From Pseudomonadota bacterium (lineage in GTDB: Bacteria > Pseudomonadota > Gammaproteobacteria > Xanthomonadales > Xanthomonadaceae), in assembly GCA_023419315.1 (NCBI GenBank), contig JAEZYE010000023.1, forward strand, positions 1 through 59,701: a DNA stretch of 59,701 nucleotides, written 5' to 3'. The notes under the pieces were generated by a model. The model ran no database searches, was not told the DNA's origin, and was given only the letters and a program-made list of their open reading frames with translations. Below are positions 35,671-46,778 of this stretch, piece by piece (within the stretch, counting starts at the first letter, position 1; each line of letters opens with the position of its first letter). Both the position numbers and the translations under genes were made by a program.

Positions 35671-36444
35671 TCAGGCCGCGGGCTTGCGGCGCAGATGCAG
35701 GACCACCGGCCAGCGCATGCGTCGCACCTGTCCCGCATCGCCCCATGCGGCGGTCAGGGCTTTGCCGTGCAGTTCTATCGGGTCGCGTCCGGTGGCGGCA
35801 TGGAAGCAGGCGCTGGCCGAGAGGCTGGAGAAATAGCCCAGCAATTGCGGCAGCGTCCAGTCGGCGTGCATCCACAGATCATCGGGTGTCGGCAGGACCT
35901 CGAACGGCCAGTCGTAGCCGGTGTAGCCGACATCGACATCATTGCGCTCGGCCGGCCAGTACGGGTCGATGTCATCGCGCACGGCTTCGGCTTCGTCGGC
36001 CAGATCATCGGAGAACACGATGTCCTGGTACGTCCAGGCCGCGAGAATCCCGCCGGGCTTGAGCACCCGTTCGCAGGCGGCGAAGAAGCGCGGCCGATCA
36101 AACCAGTGCAGCGCCTGCGCCACCGCGATGAGGTCGATGCTGGCATCTGCCAGCGAGGGCGCCTCGGCCAGTTCGACCGCCACGTCCACCCGCTCGGACT
36201 TCTCGCGCAACGCCCAGTGGCGCTCGATCTGCGCCGCGCTGGGATCGGTGGCATGCACATGCCCGAAATGCGCCGCCAGTCCGCGCGTGGCCTGCCCGCT
36301 GCCACAGCCCGGCTCCCAGACCTTCGCGCCCGCCGGCTGCGCCACGACCTCGGCGATCAACCGGTACAGCGCATCCGGGTAGCTCGGCCGGGAGGCGGCA
36401 TAGATGTCGGCCAGCGGCGAGAAGTGGTCCTTGAACGATGCCAT
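35671..36444 (-). CDS. Class I SAM-dependent methyltransferase
   Basis: 257 residues. The SAM-binding motif I is VWEPGCGSGQATRGLAAHF, followed by motif II ATDPSAAQIE, IDLIAVAQALHWFD and the post-motif VLKPGGILAAW: a methyltransferase type 11/25 domain related to small-molecule enzymes such as trans-aconitate or biotin-pathway methyltransferases. The substrate is unknown. It sits 8 bases after ribD on the same strand and upstream of the riboswitch, so it ends the glyA/nrdR/ribD run; a flavin-related role would be speculation. Confidence 0.85.
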   Translation of the reverse strand: MASFKDHFSPLADIYAASRPSYPDALYRLIAEVVAQPAGAKVWEPGCGSGQATRGLAAHFGHVHATDPSAAQIERHWALREKSERVDVAVELAEAPSLADASIDLIAVAQALHWFDRPRFFAACERVLKPGGILAAWTYQDIVFSDDLADEAEAVRDDIDPYWPAERNDVDVGYTGYDWPFEVLPTPDDLWMHADWTLPQLLGYFSSLSASACFHAATGRDPIELHGKALTAAWGDAGQVRRMRWPVVLHLRRKPAA

Positions 36445-36452
36445 GGCGTGAC

Positions 36453-37556
36453 TCAGGCGACGGAAACGGGTTGCAGCAGGAGGCGCTGATCCTCGCCAAT
36501 GGCGCGGACATCGGCAATCTCCAGTTGCGCGCGCTCGGCCATCGCGTGGATGCCCAGCCCGGCGAACAACGGCCGTGCTTCATCGCCCAGCAACACGGGG
36601 GCCACGTACAACAGGATTTCATCGGCCAGTCCGGCGGCGACAAACGCACCGGCCAGCGTCGCGCCCGCTTCCACCTGCACTTCGTTGATGTCGCGTTCGG
36701 CCAGCAGCTTCAGCACGGCATACAGATCGAAGTTGCCGTGTTCGGTCGCGGCGACGGCGCGCTGCGCCTGGATTTCACGCGGCGGCTTGGCGTCCGGATC
36801 GTGGATGTAGAGCGTCGGTGCGTCGCCTTCGCGCACGCGGCCGCGTGCAATCGTCGCCAGGCCCGGATCGAGCACCACGCGCAGGGGCGCAACGAACGGC
36901 GTGTCGTCGCCCAGCCGCACGGTGAGCGACGGATCATCGGCCAGCACCGTGCCGGCGCCGGTCAGGATTGCGCCGGCGCGCGCGCGCCAGCGCTGCACAT
37001 CACGTCGCGAGGCTTCGCCGCTGATCCATTTCGAATCTCCGTTGGCCATCGCAGTGCGACCGTCCAGGCTCGACGCCAGCTTGACGCGCACGAACGGACG
37101 CCCGCGCTCCACCCGCGACAGGAAACCGCGATTCAGATGCCGCGCCTGCGCTTCCATCAATCCCGACTGCACCGCGATGCCGGCGGCGCGCAGCCGCTCG
37201 AAACCGGCGCCGTCCACGCGGCGAAACGGATCCCGCATCGCGGCGACCACACGGCTGACACCTGCTGCGATCAGTGCATCCGCGCAAGGTCCGGTGCGAC
37301 CGGTATGCGCGCAGGGCTCCAGCGTGACGTAGGCGGTCGCGCCCTTCGCACGCTCGCCGGCAGCGCGCAGCGCAAGCACTTCGGCATGCGGCTCGCCCGC
37401 GCGCTGGTGCCAGCCTTCGGCGATGACTTCGCCCTCGCGTGCGATGACGCAGCCCACCATGGGATTGGGCTTGGTCGTGTAGGCGCCCCGCTCCGCCACC
37501 CGCAACGCGTGCGCCATGCAGAGATGATCGAAAGGAGAAAAATCAGCGGAATCCAC
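36453..37556 (-). CDS. ribD: Bifunctional riboflavin deaminase/reductase RibD
   Basis: Second and third steps of riboflavin synthesis: deaminates then reduces the pyrimidine intermediate. It has 367 residues. The N-terminal cytidine-deaminase-like domain has the zinc ligands H57 with E59 (PHAEVLAL) and C82/C91 (EPCAHTGRTGPC). The C-terminal reductase domain shows VKLASSLDGRTA, WISGEASRRDVQRWRARAGAILTGAGTV and VEAGATLAGAF. It lies outside the FMN-riboswitch unit, in a run with nrdR, an acetyltransferase and a methyltransferase. Confidence 0.97.
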   Translation of the reverse strand: MDSADFSPFDHLCMAHALRVAERGAYTTKPNPMVGCVIAREGEVIAEGWHQRAGEPHAEVLALRAAGERAKGATAYVTLEPCAHTGRTGPCADALIAAGVSRVVAAMRDPFRRVDGAGFERLRAAGIAVQSGLMEAQARHLNRGFLSRVERGRPFVRVKLASSLDGRTAMANGDSKWISGEASRRDVQRWRARAGAILTGAGTVLADDPSLTVRLGDDTPFVAPLRVVLDPGLATIARGRVREGDAPTLYIHDPDAKPPREIQAQRAVAATEHGNFDLYAVLKLLAERDINEVQVEAGATLAGAFVAAGLADEILLYVAPVLLGDEARPLFAGLGIHAMAERAQLEIADVRAIGEDQRLLLQPVSVA

Positions 37557-37572
37557 GGGACGGATGCGCTCG

Positions 37573-38070
37573 TCAATCGGAAGGGCCGACAGTATGCGCC
37601 AGCCGCGCGGCCGGCTCGATCCCCATGATGATCACCGGGGTCCCGTGCAGTGACGCGCGTTCTTCCACCCGCCAACCCAGCGCGGCATAGAAGTCTTCAT
37701 GCCAGAGGGTGAACAACCGCAGCCACGGGACGCCCTGCCGCGCCGCCTGTTCGACCGCCGCTTCCACCAGGCGCTTTCCCGCGCCGCAACCGCGCGCTTC
37801 CGGTCGCACGTACAGGCTGCCCATCCACGGACCGCCGCGATCCTGCAACGCGGGCGCATCTTCGAGCAGCAGGCTCACCGAACCCAGCAGCTCATCGCCG
37901 TCCAGCGCCAGCCAGGTGGTGGGCACGGAATCGCGCTCCGTGTGATCGCGCAGCTCCGCGGTCGCCGCCTGCAGCGTCCAGTCGTCATACAGCGCGCCCC
38001 ATTCGGCGTGGTGCCAGGCGGCCAGCCTCTCCACGAATCCGGGGTGTCGGCCGATCCAGTCGATGCGCAC
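37573..38070 (-). CDS. GNAT family N-acetyltransferase
   Basis: 165 residues. The acetyl-CoA pyrophosphate-binding motif A is VRPEARGCGAGKRLVEAA (R/Q-x-x-G-x-G/A), with a preceding beta bulge LYVRP and the C-terminal LFTLWHEDFYAALGWRV block containing the usual Tyr. The acceptor is unknown. It is inserted between nrdR (2-base gap) and ribD (16-base gap), genes that are directly adjacent in E. coli, so it is probably co-transcribed with them. Confidence 0.88.
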   Translation of the reverse strand: MRIDWIGRHPGFVERLAAWHHAEWGALYDDWTLQAATAELRDHTERDSVPTTWLALDGDELLGSVSLLLEDAPALQDRGGPWMGSLYVRPEARGCGAGKRLVEAAVEQAARQGVPWLRLFTLWHEDFYAALGWRVEERASLHGTPVIIMGIEPAARLAHTVGPSD

Positions 38071-38072
38071 GA

Positions 38073-38609
38073 TCAGCGCTTCTTGTGCTTGTCCGCGTTC
38101 TTGTCGAACGGAACCACGTCACCGCCGAGCAATGAAAGCTGCCCGCTGCCCGCCGGCAGATCGCGTTCGAGCTTCTCGATTTCCTCGCGGAAATCAGCCA
38201 CGTCCTCGAAGCTGCGGTACACGGAGGCGAAGCGCACGTAACCGACATGATCCAGCTTGCGCAGCTCGTTCATCACGAACTCGCCAATCCGGCGCGACGG
38301 CAGTTCGCGTTCGCCACTCATGCGGATGCTGTGCACCACGGCGCGCACCGCCGCTTCAATCTGCTCTTCCGAAACCGGCCGTTTCTGCAGGGCGCGATCA
38401 AATCCGGCCCGCAGCTTGCGCGCATCGAACGCATCGCGCCGACCGTCGGTCTTGATCACCGCCGGCAGCTTGATTTCGATGTTCTCCAGCGTGGAGAAAC
38501 GCTCGCCGCAGGCTTCGCACTCGCGCCGACGGCGAATCGTCGCCCCGTCCTCGGACACGCGCGAATCGATGACGCGGGTATCGGTGTGCTGGCAGAAGGG
38601 GCAATGCAT
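38073..38609 (-). CDS. nrdR: Transcriptional repressor NrdR
   Basis: Zinc-ribbon/ATP-cone regulator that represses ribonucleotide reductase genes when dATP is bound. It has 178 residues. Zinc ligands C3/C6 and C31/C34 form the ribbon, with the DNA-binding ATIRRRRECEACG stretch. The ATP-cone follows (VIKTDGRRDAFDARKLRAGFDRAL ... VGYVRFASVYRSF). The C-terminal Lys-rich tail is about 20 residues longer than in short homologues. The nrdR-ribD linkage is classic. Confidence 0.97.
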   Translation of the reverse strand: MHCPFCQHTDTRVIDSRVSEDGATIRRRRECEACGERFSTLENIEIKLPAVIKTDGRRDAFDARKLRAGFDRALQKRPVSEEQIEAAVRAVVHSIRMSGERELPSRRIGEFVMNELRKLDHVGYVRFASVYRSFEDVADFREEIEKLERDLPAGSGQLSLLGGDVVPFDKNADKHKKR

Positions 38610-38613
38610 GGGT

Positions 38614-38720
38614 CAGGAACGAGTGGAGCGGGAACAGAAACGAGCAACGGAGGTGCTTCCACCCACTCGATGCGCCGGGATCTTCACTGGTTCCTCGTTC
38701 CTCATCACCCGTGTCCCGTT
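38614..38720. repeat. Palindromic heptad-repeat element between glyA and nrdR
   Basis: Left part: phased 7-base units GGAACGA, GTGGAGC, GGGAACA, GAAACGA, GCAACGG. Right part: GTTCCT units (TTCCTCG, TTCCTCA). Perfect inverted pairs are AGGAACGAG (38615-38623) with CTCGTTCCT (38694-38702), and CGAGTGG (38620-38626) with CCACTCG (38663-38669). It resembles the element between ftsA and ftsZ. Confidence 0.6.
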
Positions 38721-38721
38721 T

Positions 38722-39975
38722 TCAGCCGTAAACCGGATACTTCGCGCACTGCGCGGTCACGCGCTCGCGCACCTTCGCCAGCACGGCTTCATCGGTCGGC
38801 GCGTCGAGCACATCGCAGATCCAGTTCGCCAGATCGATGCAGTCCTGTTCGCCATAGCCACGCGTGGTGACCGCAGGCGTGCCGATGCGCAGGCCGGAGG
38901 TGACGAAGGGCTTGCGCGGGTCGTTCGGCACGGAGTTCTTGTTGACCGTGATGTGCGCCTTGCCGAGCGCTTCTTCCGCATCCTTGCCGCTGACATCCTT
39001 GCCGATCATGTCCACCAGCATCAGGTGGTTCTCGGTGCCGCCGGACACAATCTTGTAGCCCCGCGCGATGATGGTCTTCGCCATCGCCTGCGCGTTCTTG
39101 ACCACCTGCTGCTGGTAGGCCTTGAACTCCGGTTCCAGCGCTTCCTTGAAGGCCACGGCCTTGGCCGCGATGACGTGCATCAGCGGGCCGCCCTGGATGC
39201 CGGGGAACACGATGCTCTGCAGCTTCTTCTCGATCTCTTCGCCGGCGCCCTTGGCGAGGATGATGCCGCCGCGCGGACCGCGCAGCGTCTTGTGCGTGGT
39301 CGACGTGACGACGTGGGCATGCGGCAGCGGGTTCGGATACACACCCGCGGCGACGAGGCCGGCGACATGCGCCATGTCGACGAACAGGTACGCACCCACC
39401 TTGTCCGCGATGGCGCGGAAGCGCGCCCAGTCCACGACCTGCGAATACGCCGAGAAGCCGGCCACGACCATCTTCGGCTTGTGTTCCAGCGCGAGTTTCT
39501 CGACTTCGTCGTAATCGATCAGGCCCTGATCGTTCACGCCGTACTGCACCGCGTTGAAGATCTTGCCGGAGGCGTTCACCTTCGCGCCATGGGTGAGGTG
39601 GCCGCCGTGCGCCAGCGACATGCCGAGGATGGTGTCGCCCGGGTTCAGCAGCGCGAAGTACACCGCCTGGTTCGCCTGCGAACCCGAATGCGGCTGCACG
39701 TTGGCGTAGTCGGCGCCGAACAGCTGCTTGACGCGATCGATCGCCAGCTGTTCGGCGATGTCGACGAATTCGCAGCCGCCGTAGTAGCGCTTGTGCGGAT
39801 AGCCTTCGGCGTACTTGTTGGTGAGCACGCTGCCCTGCGCTTCGAGCACGCGCGGGCTGGCGTAGTTCTCGGAGGCGATCAGTTCGACGTGGTCTTCCTG
39901 GCGGCGTGCTTCGGCCGCGATGGCCTGGGCAAGTTCGTCATCGAATCCGGCAATACGGGTGGTGCTGGGGAACAT
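38722..39975 (-). CDS. glyA: Serine hydroxymethyltransferase GlyA
   Basis: PLP enzyme that converts serine and tetrahydrofolate to glycine and methylene-THF, the main source of one-carbon units. It has 417 residues. Blocks are HVELIASENYASPRVLEAQGS, the PLP-binding THKTLRGPRGG with the Schiff-base lysine, HPHVVTST-like strand AHVVTSTTHK, and GTENHLMLVD near the folate site. A promoter is visible at 40057-40085. nrdR follows after a repeat element. Confidence 0.98.
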   Translation of the reverse strand: MFPSTTRIAGFDDELAQAIAAEARRQEDHVELIASENYASPRVLEAQGSVLTNKYAEGYPHKRYYGGCEFVDIAEQLAIDRVKQLFGADYANVQPHSGSQANQAVYFALLNPGDTILGMSLAHGGHLTHGAKVNASGKIFNAVQYGVNDQGLIDYDEVEKLALEHKPKMVVAGFSAYSQVVDWARFRAIADKVGAYLFVDMAHVAGLVAAGVYPNPLPHAHVVTSTTHKTLRGPRGGIILAKGAGEEIEKKLQSIVFPGIQGGPLMHVIAAKAVAFKEALEPEFKAYQQQVVKNAQAMAKTIIARGYKIVSGGTENHLMLVDMIGKDVSGKDAEEALGKAHITVNKNSVPNDPRKPFVTSGLRIGTPAVTTRGYGEQDCIDLANWICDVLDAPTDEAVLAKVRERVTAQCAKYPVYG

Positions 39976-40056
39976 TCGCGGCCTCGGAGGAAAGTGCGTG
40001 GGCGGTGTCGCGTCGGCCCGCGGAAACGGCTTCGGGGCGGCTGGACGGAGTGCCGA

Positions 40057-40085
40057 ATATTAGCCCAGCGCCCAGAGGGGGCCAA
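40057..40085 (-). promoter_or_regulatory. Predicted glyA promoter
   Basis: Minus strand: TTGGCC (40080-40085), 17-base spacer, TAATAT (40057-40062), each 4 of 6 consensus bases, 81 bases upstream of the glyA ATG. Confidence 0.5.
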
Positions 40086-40160
40086 CCGCGGAGCCCCTGC
40101 ATGGCGAGCGCGGCGGGCATTCGCCAGCCGCGGCTGACCGGATCGGCGCGGCCCGCGGGA

Positions 40161-40166
40161 TATAAT
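40161..40166 (+). promoter_or_regulatory. -10 element of ettA
   Basis: Perfect TATAAT, 67 bases before the ettA ATG. No convincing -35 is seen at the usual distance. The 258-base glyA-ettA gap otherwise holds only the divergent glyA promoter. Confidence 0.5.
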
Positions 40167-40233
40167 CGCCGCTTCCCTTTTCTTCCCGCCGGCCCCGCTG
40201 GGCCGGCCGGCGCGTCCCTGTCCCGGAGCCCCC

Positions 40234-41895
<1,662 letters not shown>

Positions 41896-41902
41896 GTCCC
41901 GC

Positions 41903-41929
41903 GCCGCGCCCGGCCAGACCGGGCGCGGC
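41903..41929 (+). terminator. Strong GC hairpin after ettA
   Basis: Perfect 11-bp stem GCCGCGCCCGG/CCGGGCGCGGC with a 5-base loop, 7 bases after the ettA stop. Only a short CTTG follows, so a T-run is lacking. Confidence 0.55.
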
Positions 41930-41983
41930 CTTGCCACAGCGTTTTCCGCGACGCGTGACGGTCCTGGACAGTCCGGACATCCG

Positions 41984-43306
<1,323 letters not shown>

Positions 43307-43329
43307 TCGCGCGTCTTCGTCCGCGTGCC

Positions 43330-43857
43330 TCAGTCGTCGCCCTGCAGGCCGGGAAAGAGGATTTCAGTGAAGCCGAACTGGCTGAAATCGCGAATGCGCG
43401 AGGGATACAGCCGACCAATCAGGTGATCGCATTCGTGCTGCACGACGCGTGCGTGGAATCCTTCGGCTTCGCGATCAAGCGGTGCGCCATCGGGATCCAC
43501 GCCGCGATAGCGGATGCGTCGATAGCGCGGCACCACACCCCGCAGGCCCGGCACCGACAGGCAACCTTCCCATCCGTCTTCCATTTCATCGCCGAGCGGT
43601 TCGATCACCGGGTTGAGCAGAATGGTGCGCGGTACGGCCGGCGCTTCGGGATAGCGATCACTGGATTCGAAACCGAAGATCACCAGTTGCCGGTCCACGC
43701 CAATCTGCGGCGCCGCCAGGCCCACGCCGCCCGCGGCCTGCATGGTGTCGAACATGTCCTGGATCAACTGCCGCAGTTCGGCCGTACCGAAGGCTTCCAC
43801 GGGTTGTGCGACACGCAGCAGGCGCGGGTCGCCCATTTTCAGGATCGGACGGATCAT
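43330..43857 (-). CDS. def: Peptide deformylase
   Basis: Metalloenzyme that removes the formyl group from nascent N-termini. It has 175 residues. The three motifs are GVGLAAPQ (about 44-51), EGCLSVPG with metal ligand C99, and QHECDHLIG with H141 and H145. It is a second-type deformylase (not beside fmt), so the genome may carry another. It overlaps pncB by 4 bases and converges with the purine permease. Confidence 0.95.
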   Translation of the reverse strand: MIRPILKMGDPRLLRVAQPVEAFGTAELRQLIQDMFDTMQAAGGVGLAAPQIGVDRQLVIFGFESSDRYPEAPAVPRTILLNPVIEPLGDEMEDGWEGCLSVPGLRGVVPRYRRIRYRGVDPDGAPLDREAEGFHARVVQHECDHLIGRLYPSRIRDFSQFGFTEILFPGLQGDD

Positions 43858-45041
43858 GCGGCGTCTCCCGTATCCGGCAGTTCAAACACCTGCCGCAGAT
43901 AGCGTACGTAACCGGGGTCATCGCACATGCTCTTGCCTGGCGAGTCGCTGAGCTTGGCCACCGGCTGACCGTTGCAGCGGACCATCTTGATGACGATCTG
44001 CAGCGGCGTGGGTCCCAGATCATTGGTCAGGTGCGTGCCGATGCCATACGCCAGGCGGCAGCGGCCGCAGAAATGATCATGCAGCCGCATCACCTTGCCG
44101 ATATCCAGGCTGTCGCTGAACACCAGCGTCTTGGTCATCGGATCGATGCGCTTGTCCTGCAAATGCGCAATCACGCGATCGCCCCATGCGAACGGATCGC
44201 CGGAGTCGTGGCGCATGCCGTCGAACAGCTTGCAGAAGTACAGATCGAAATCGCGCAGGAACGCCTCCAGGCCGACCACGTCCGACAGCGCTATGCCGAG
44301 GTCGCCGCGATATTCCTTCGCCCAGGCTTCGAAGGCCGCGGCCTGCGAGTCGCGCAGCCGCGGACCGAGCGCCTGGAACGCCTGCAGCCACTCGTGCGCC
44401 ATCGTGCCCAGCGGCGTCAGCCCGAACTCGCGGGCCAGCCACACGTTGCTGGTACCGACGAAGCGCGGGCCCAGCTGCGCTTTCAACAAGGGAAGCAGGC
44501 GGGCGTGCCAATCGCGCGAGTAACGCCGCCGCGTTCCGTAATCGGCGATCGTGCAGTCCGCGTATGCCGGGCTGGCGAGCAACGGTACGAGCTTGTCGTG
44601 CAGGCGTCGCTCGCCCTCTGCGTAGTCCGCGGCACTCGTGGCGCGGAACCAGACTTCGTTGATGATCGCCAGCAGCGGCACTTCGAACAGGATGGTGTGC
44701 AGCCACGGCCCGGTGATGTCGAGTTCGATCTCGCCCGGATGCTCGCGCGAGGCGCGCAGTTCGATGTACTTGCGATCCAGATGGAACAACCCGAGGAAGT
44801 CCACGAAATCCGGCGTGAGGAAGCGCAGGCCGCGCAGGTAGTCCAGTTCTCCCGCATCGAAGCGCAGTTCGCACAGGCGATCGATTTCCTCCGAGATGGC
44901 AGGCAGATGATCGGCCAGCGGGATGCCCGGCGTGCGGCACTTGAAGCGGTATTGCACCTGCGCGGCCGGATGCTGGTGCAGGACGGCCTGCATCATCGAG
45001 AACTTGTAGAGATCGGTATCGAGCAGGGAACGGATGATCAT
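43854..45041 (-). CDS. pncB: Nicotinate phosphoribosyltransferase PncB
   Basis: NAD salvage enzyme that makes nicotinate mononucleotide from nicotinate and PRPP with ATP. It has 395 residues starting MIIRSLLDTDLYKFSMMQAV, the conserved N-terminus. Other motifs are QYRFKCRTPG, FVGTSNVWLAREFG, GTMAHEW and the PRPP-binding DGMRHDSGDPFAWGD. The much longer upstream frame is antisense shadow of the glycosyltransferase gene and was not used. Its stop overlaps the def start (ATGA). Confidence 0.97.
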   Translation of the reverse strand: MIIRSLLDTDLYKFSMMQAVLHQHPAAQVQYRFKCRTPGIPLADHLPAISEEIDRLCELRFDAGELDYLRGLRFLTPDFVDFLGLFHLDRKYIELRASREHPGEIELDITGPWLHTILFEVPLLAIINEVWFRATSAADYAEGERRLHDKLVPLLASPAYADCTIADYGTRRRYSRDWHARLLPLLKAQLGPRFVGTSNVWLAREFGLTPLGTMAHEWLQAFQALGPRLRDSQAAAFEAWAKEYRGDLGIALSDVVGLEAFLRDFDLYFCKLFDGMRHDSGDPFAWGDRVIAHLQDKRIDPMTKTLVFSDSLDIGKVMRLHDHFCGRCRLAYGIGTHLTNDLGPTPLQIVIKMVRCNGQPVAKLSDSPGKSMCDDPGYVRYLRQVFELPDTGDAA

Positions 45042-45106
45042 CGCGGGCCGCCAGTAAATCCTGCGCGCAGCATAACGCCGGGGACGGGATGCTCGCGTTG
45101 CGCCTT

Positions 45107-45961
45107 TCAGGTGCGTCGCAGGAGCCGCTTCATCGCCACCAGCAGGAAATGCGCCGCGATCGCCGCCGCCACCGCAATGCGGATGTGCAGGGGCCGGCGC
45201 GCCGCTTCGAACGTGCGGAAGTAACGCCAGAGCCCGCGGTGCTTGTGCCACTCGACGAAATAGGGACGCGAACGGCTCGACACGCCACGTTCGTGCACCA
45301 CGCGCACGCTGTTGGCGACGGCCACGCGCGCGCCGGCCATGCGCGCGCGGCGGCAGAGATCCAGATCCTCGGCATGCAGGCGGTAGCCTTCGTCCCATCC
45401 GCCGATCCGGTCGAACAGCGCGCGCGGCATCAGCATGAGTGCACCGGAAACCGCTTCGACCTCCTGCAACGCCTGGTTGTCGTCGACCGGCACGCCCAAC
45501 TGCATGCCCTGCCCCGGCGAGCGCAGCATCGCGGCGAAATCCGGATCCCGACGCCGTGCGGCGCCGTCACGTTCTCCGCGATCATCCACCAGGTCGGCGC
45601 CCAGCAGCATCGGCGAATCAGCGCGCGCCGCCATGTCGCGCAGCCGCGCCAGACTGTCCGGCTGCACGCACAGATCCGGATTGACGAACGCCAGCCACGG
45701 CGCGCTCGAATCACGCGCGCCCTGATTGCAGCCGACGGCGAATCCCGGATTGTCGGGATTGGCGATGAAACGCACGCGCGGGTCAGCCAACGCGTGGCGC
45801 TGCGCGATATCGAGGGTTTGATCGACCGATGCGTTGTCGACGACACGAATCTCGTCCACGCCGTCGGCGGCGCGCAGGCGATGCAGGCACTCGTCCAGCG
45901 TGCTGGCGCTCTGGTACGTCACCACCACGACGGCGATCCCGGTTTCAGTCGAAAAGTTCAC
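45107..45961 (-). CDS. Family 2 glycosyltransferase (rhamnosyltransferase-like)
   Basis: 284 residues. GT-A nucleotide-sugar-binding motifs are VVVVTYQSASTLDECL, VVDNASVDQT, and the DxD-region AFVNPDLCVQP; the acceptor/catalytic block is GWDEGYRLHAEDLDLCRRAR with the ED pair. It is close to WbbL-type dTDP-rhamnosyltransferases that act on O-antigen or other glycans. A C-terminal hydrophobic segment (IAVAAAIAAHFLLVAM) may tether it to the membrane. It overlaps the preceding glycosyltransferase gene by 17 bases, itself overlapping gspD, so it is the last gene of the T2SS run. Confidence 0.88.
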   Translation of the reverse strand: MNFSTETGIAVVVVTYQSASTLDECLHRLRAADGVDEIRVVDNASVDQTLDIAQRHALADPRVRFIANPDNPGFAVGCNQGARDSSAPWLAFVNPDLCVQPDSLARLRDMAARADSPMLLGADLVDDRGERDGAARRRDPDFAAMLRSPGQGMQLGVPVDDNQALQEVEAVSGALMLMPRALFDRIGGWDEGYRLHAEDLDLCRRARMAGARVAVANSVRVVHERGVSSRSRPYFVEWHKHRGLWRYFRTFEAARRPLHIRIAVAAAIAAHFLLVAMKRLLRRT

Positions 45962-46778
45962 GCTGCGGTTCCGGATCGCCGATATCGGTGTACGCGCGGC
46001 CCAACTGCTCGCGCGCGGCGCGCAGTGGATCGCTCATCAGGAAGTTCGCCAATCGCGCATTCCATGCCGGCCATCGCGCGTTGATGGCGTCCATGTCGCC
46101 GTCGCCCGGCGCGCCTTCGCCGCCGCGCGCGACGAACGCGGTTTCGCACAGGGCGTTGCGCCAGCCGAGGCCGGCCAGCCGCAGCGACAGATCGATCAAC
46201 GCGGCATACCAGGACAGATAGCTGCTGGCATCCAGGCCACCGGTGCGGCGCCGCGCACTGCCGCGTATCGCCACCGCATGCGCGATGGCCGCGGGCAGTT
46301 CCGGGTGCAGCGGCGGCAGGCTGGCGCAGGCGCGTGCGGTGCGCTCGAAGTCCAGGGGTGGCGCGGAAATCTCGCCGATGTCCGGCCACGCAGCGGCTTC
46401 ACCTGCGTTGCACCAGGGCGTCGCTGTCGCAATGGACGCATCACGCGCGAGACAGGCGGAGATCTGCTGCCACCAGCCAGGCAAGGGCTGCGCATCGGCG
46501 GCCAGCACGATCACGTCGGCATCGCCGCAGGCCTGCAGCATTTCCTCCAGGTGCGCGACTTCGCCGATCGGGTGTGCGCGGCGGGTGTATTCCGCCTTCA
46601 GGCGCGTGCGTTGCAGCCAGCGTTCGATGATGGCCAGCCCGCGCGGGCCGGCTTGTGCGTCATCGGCCAACCACACCGGCGTGCCTGCGGGCGTGCCGGC
46701 ATCCAGCGAAGCGAGGCAGGCGTCGAGCGCGTCATCGTCCGCGCCAACCGGCAGCAGGACGACCGGCGCAATCGTCAC
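45945..46778 (-). CDS. Divergent glycosyltransferase-like protein coupled to gspD
   Basis: 277 residues. The N-terminus APVVLLPVGADDDALDACLASL and VWLADDAQAG resemble the GT2 start, and CGDADVIVLAADAQPLPGWW occupies the place of the DxD block, here AAD instead. The rest is not recognisable to me. The protein is probably a GT-A fold relative with weak or altered catalytic residues. Its ATG overlaps the gspD stop (ATGA), and its 3' end overlaps the next glycosyltransferase gene by 17 bases, so it is translated as part of the T2SS operon. Confidence 0.6.
   Translation of the reverse strand: MTIAPVVLLPVGADDDALDACLASLDAGTPAGTPVWLADDAQAGPRGLAIIERWLQRTRLKAEYTRRAHPIGEVAHLEEMLQACGDADVIVLAADAQPLPGWWQQISACLARDASIATATPWCNAGEAAAWPDIGEISAPPLDFERTARACASLPPLHPELPAAIAHAVAIRGSARRRTGGLDASSYLSWYAALIDLSLRLAGLGWRNALCETAFVARGGEGAPGDGDMDAINARWPAWNARLANFLMSDPLRAAREQLGRAYTDIGDPEPQRELFD

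Noticed and set aside
43854..45398. Longer 514-codon version of pncB
   Set aside because: The additional 119 N-terminal residues are antisense to the glycosyltransferase gene and Arg/Ala-rich; the family starts at MIIRSLLDTD.
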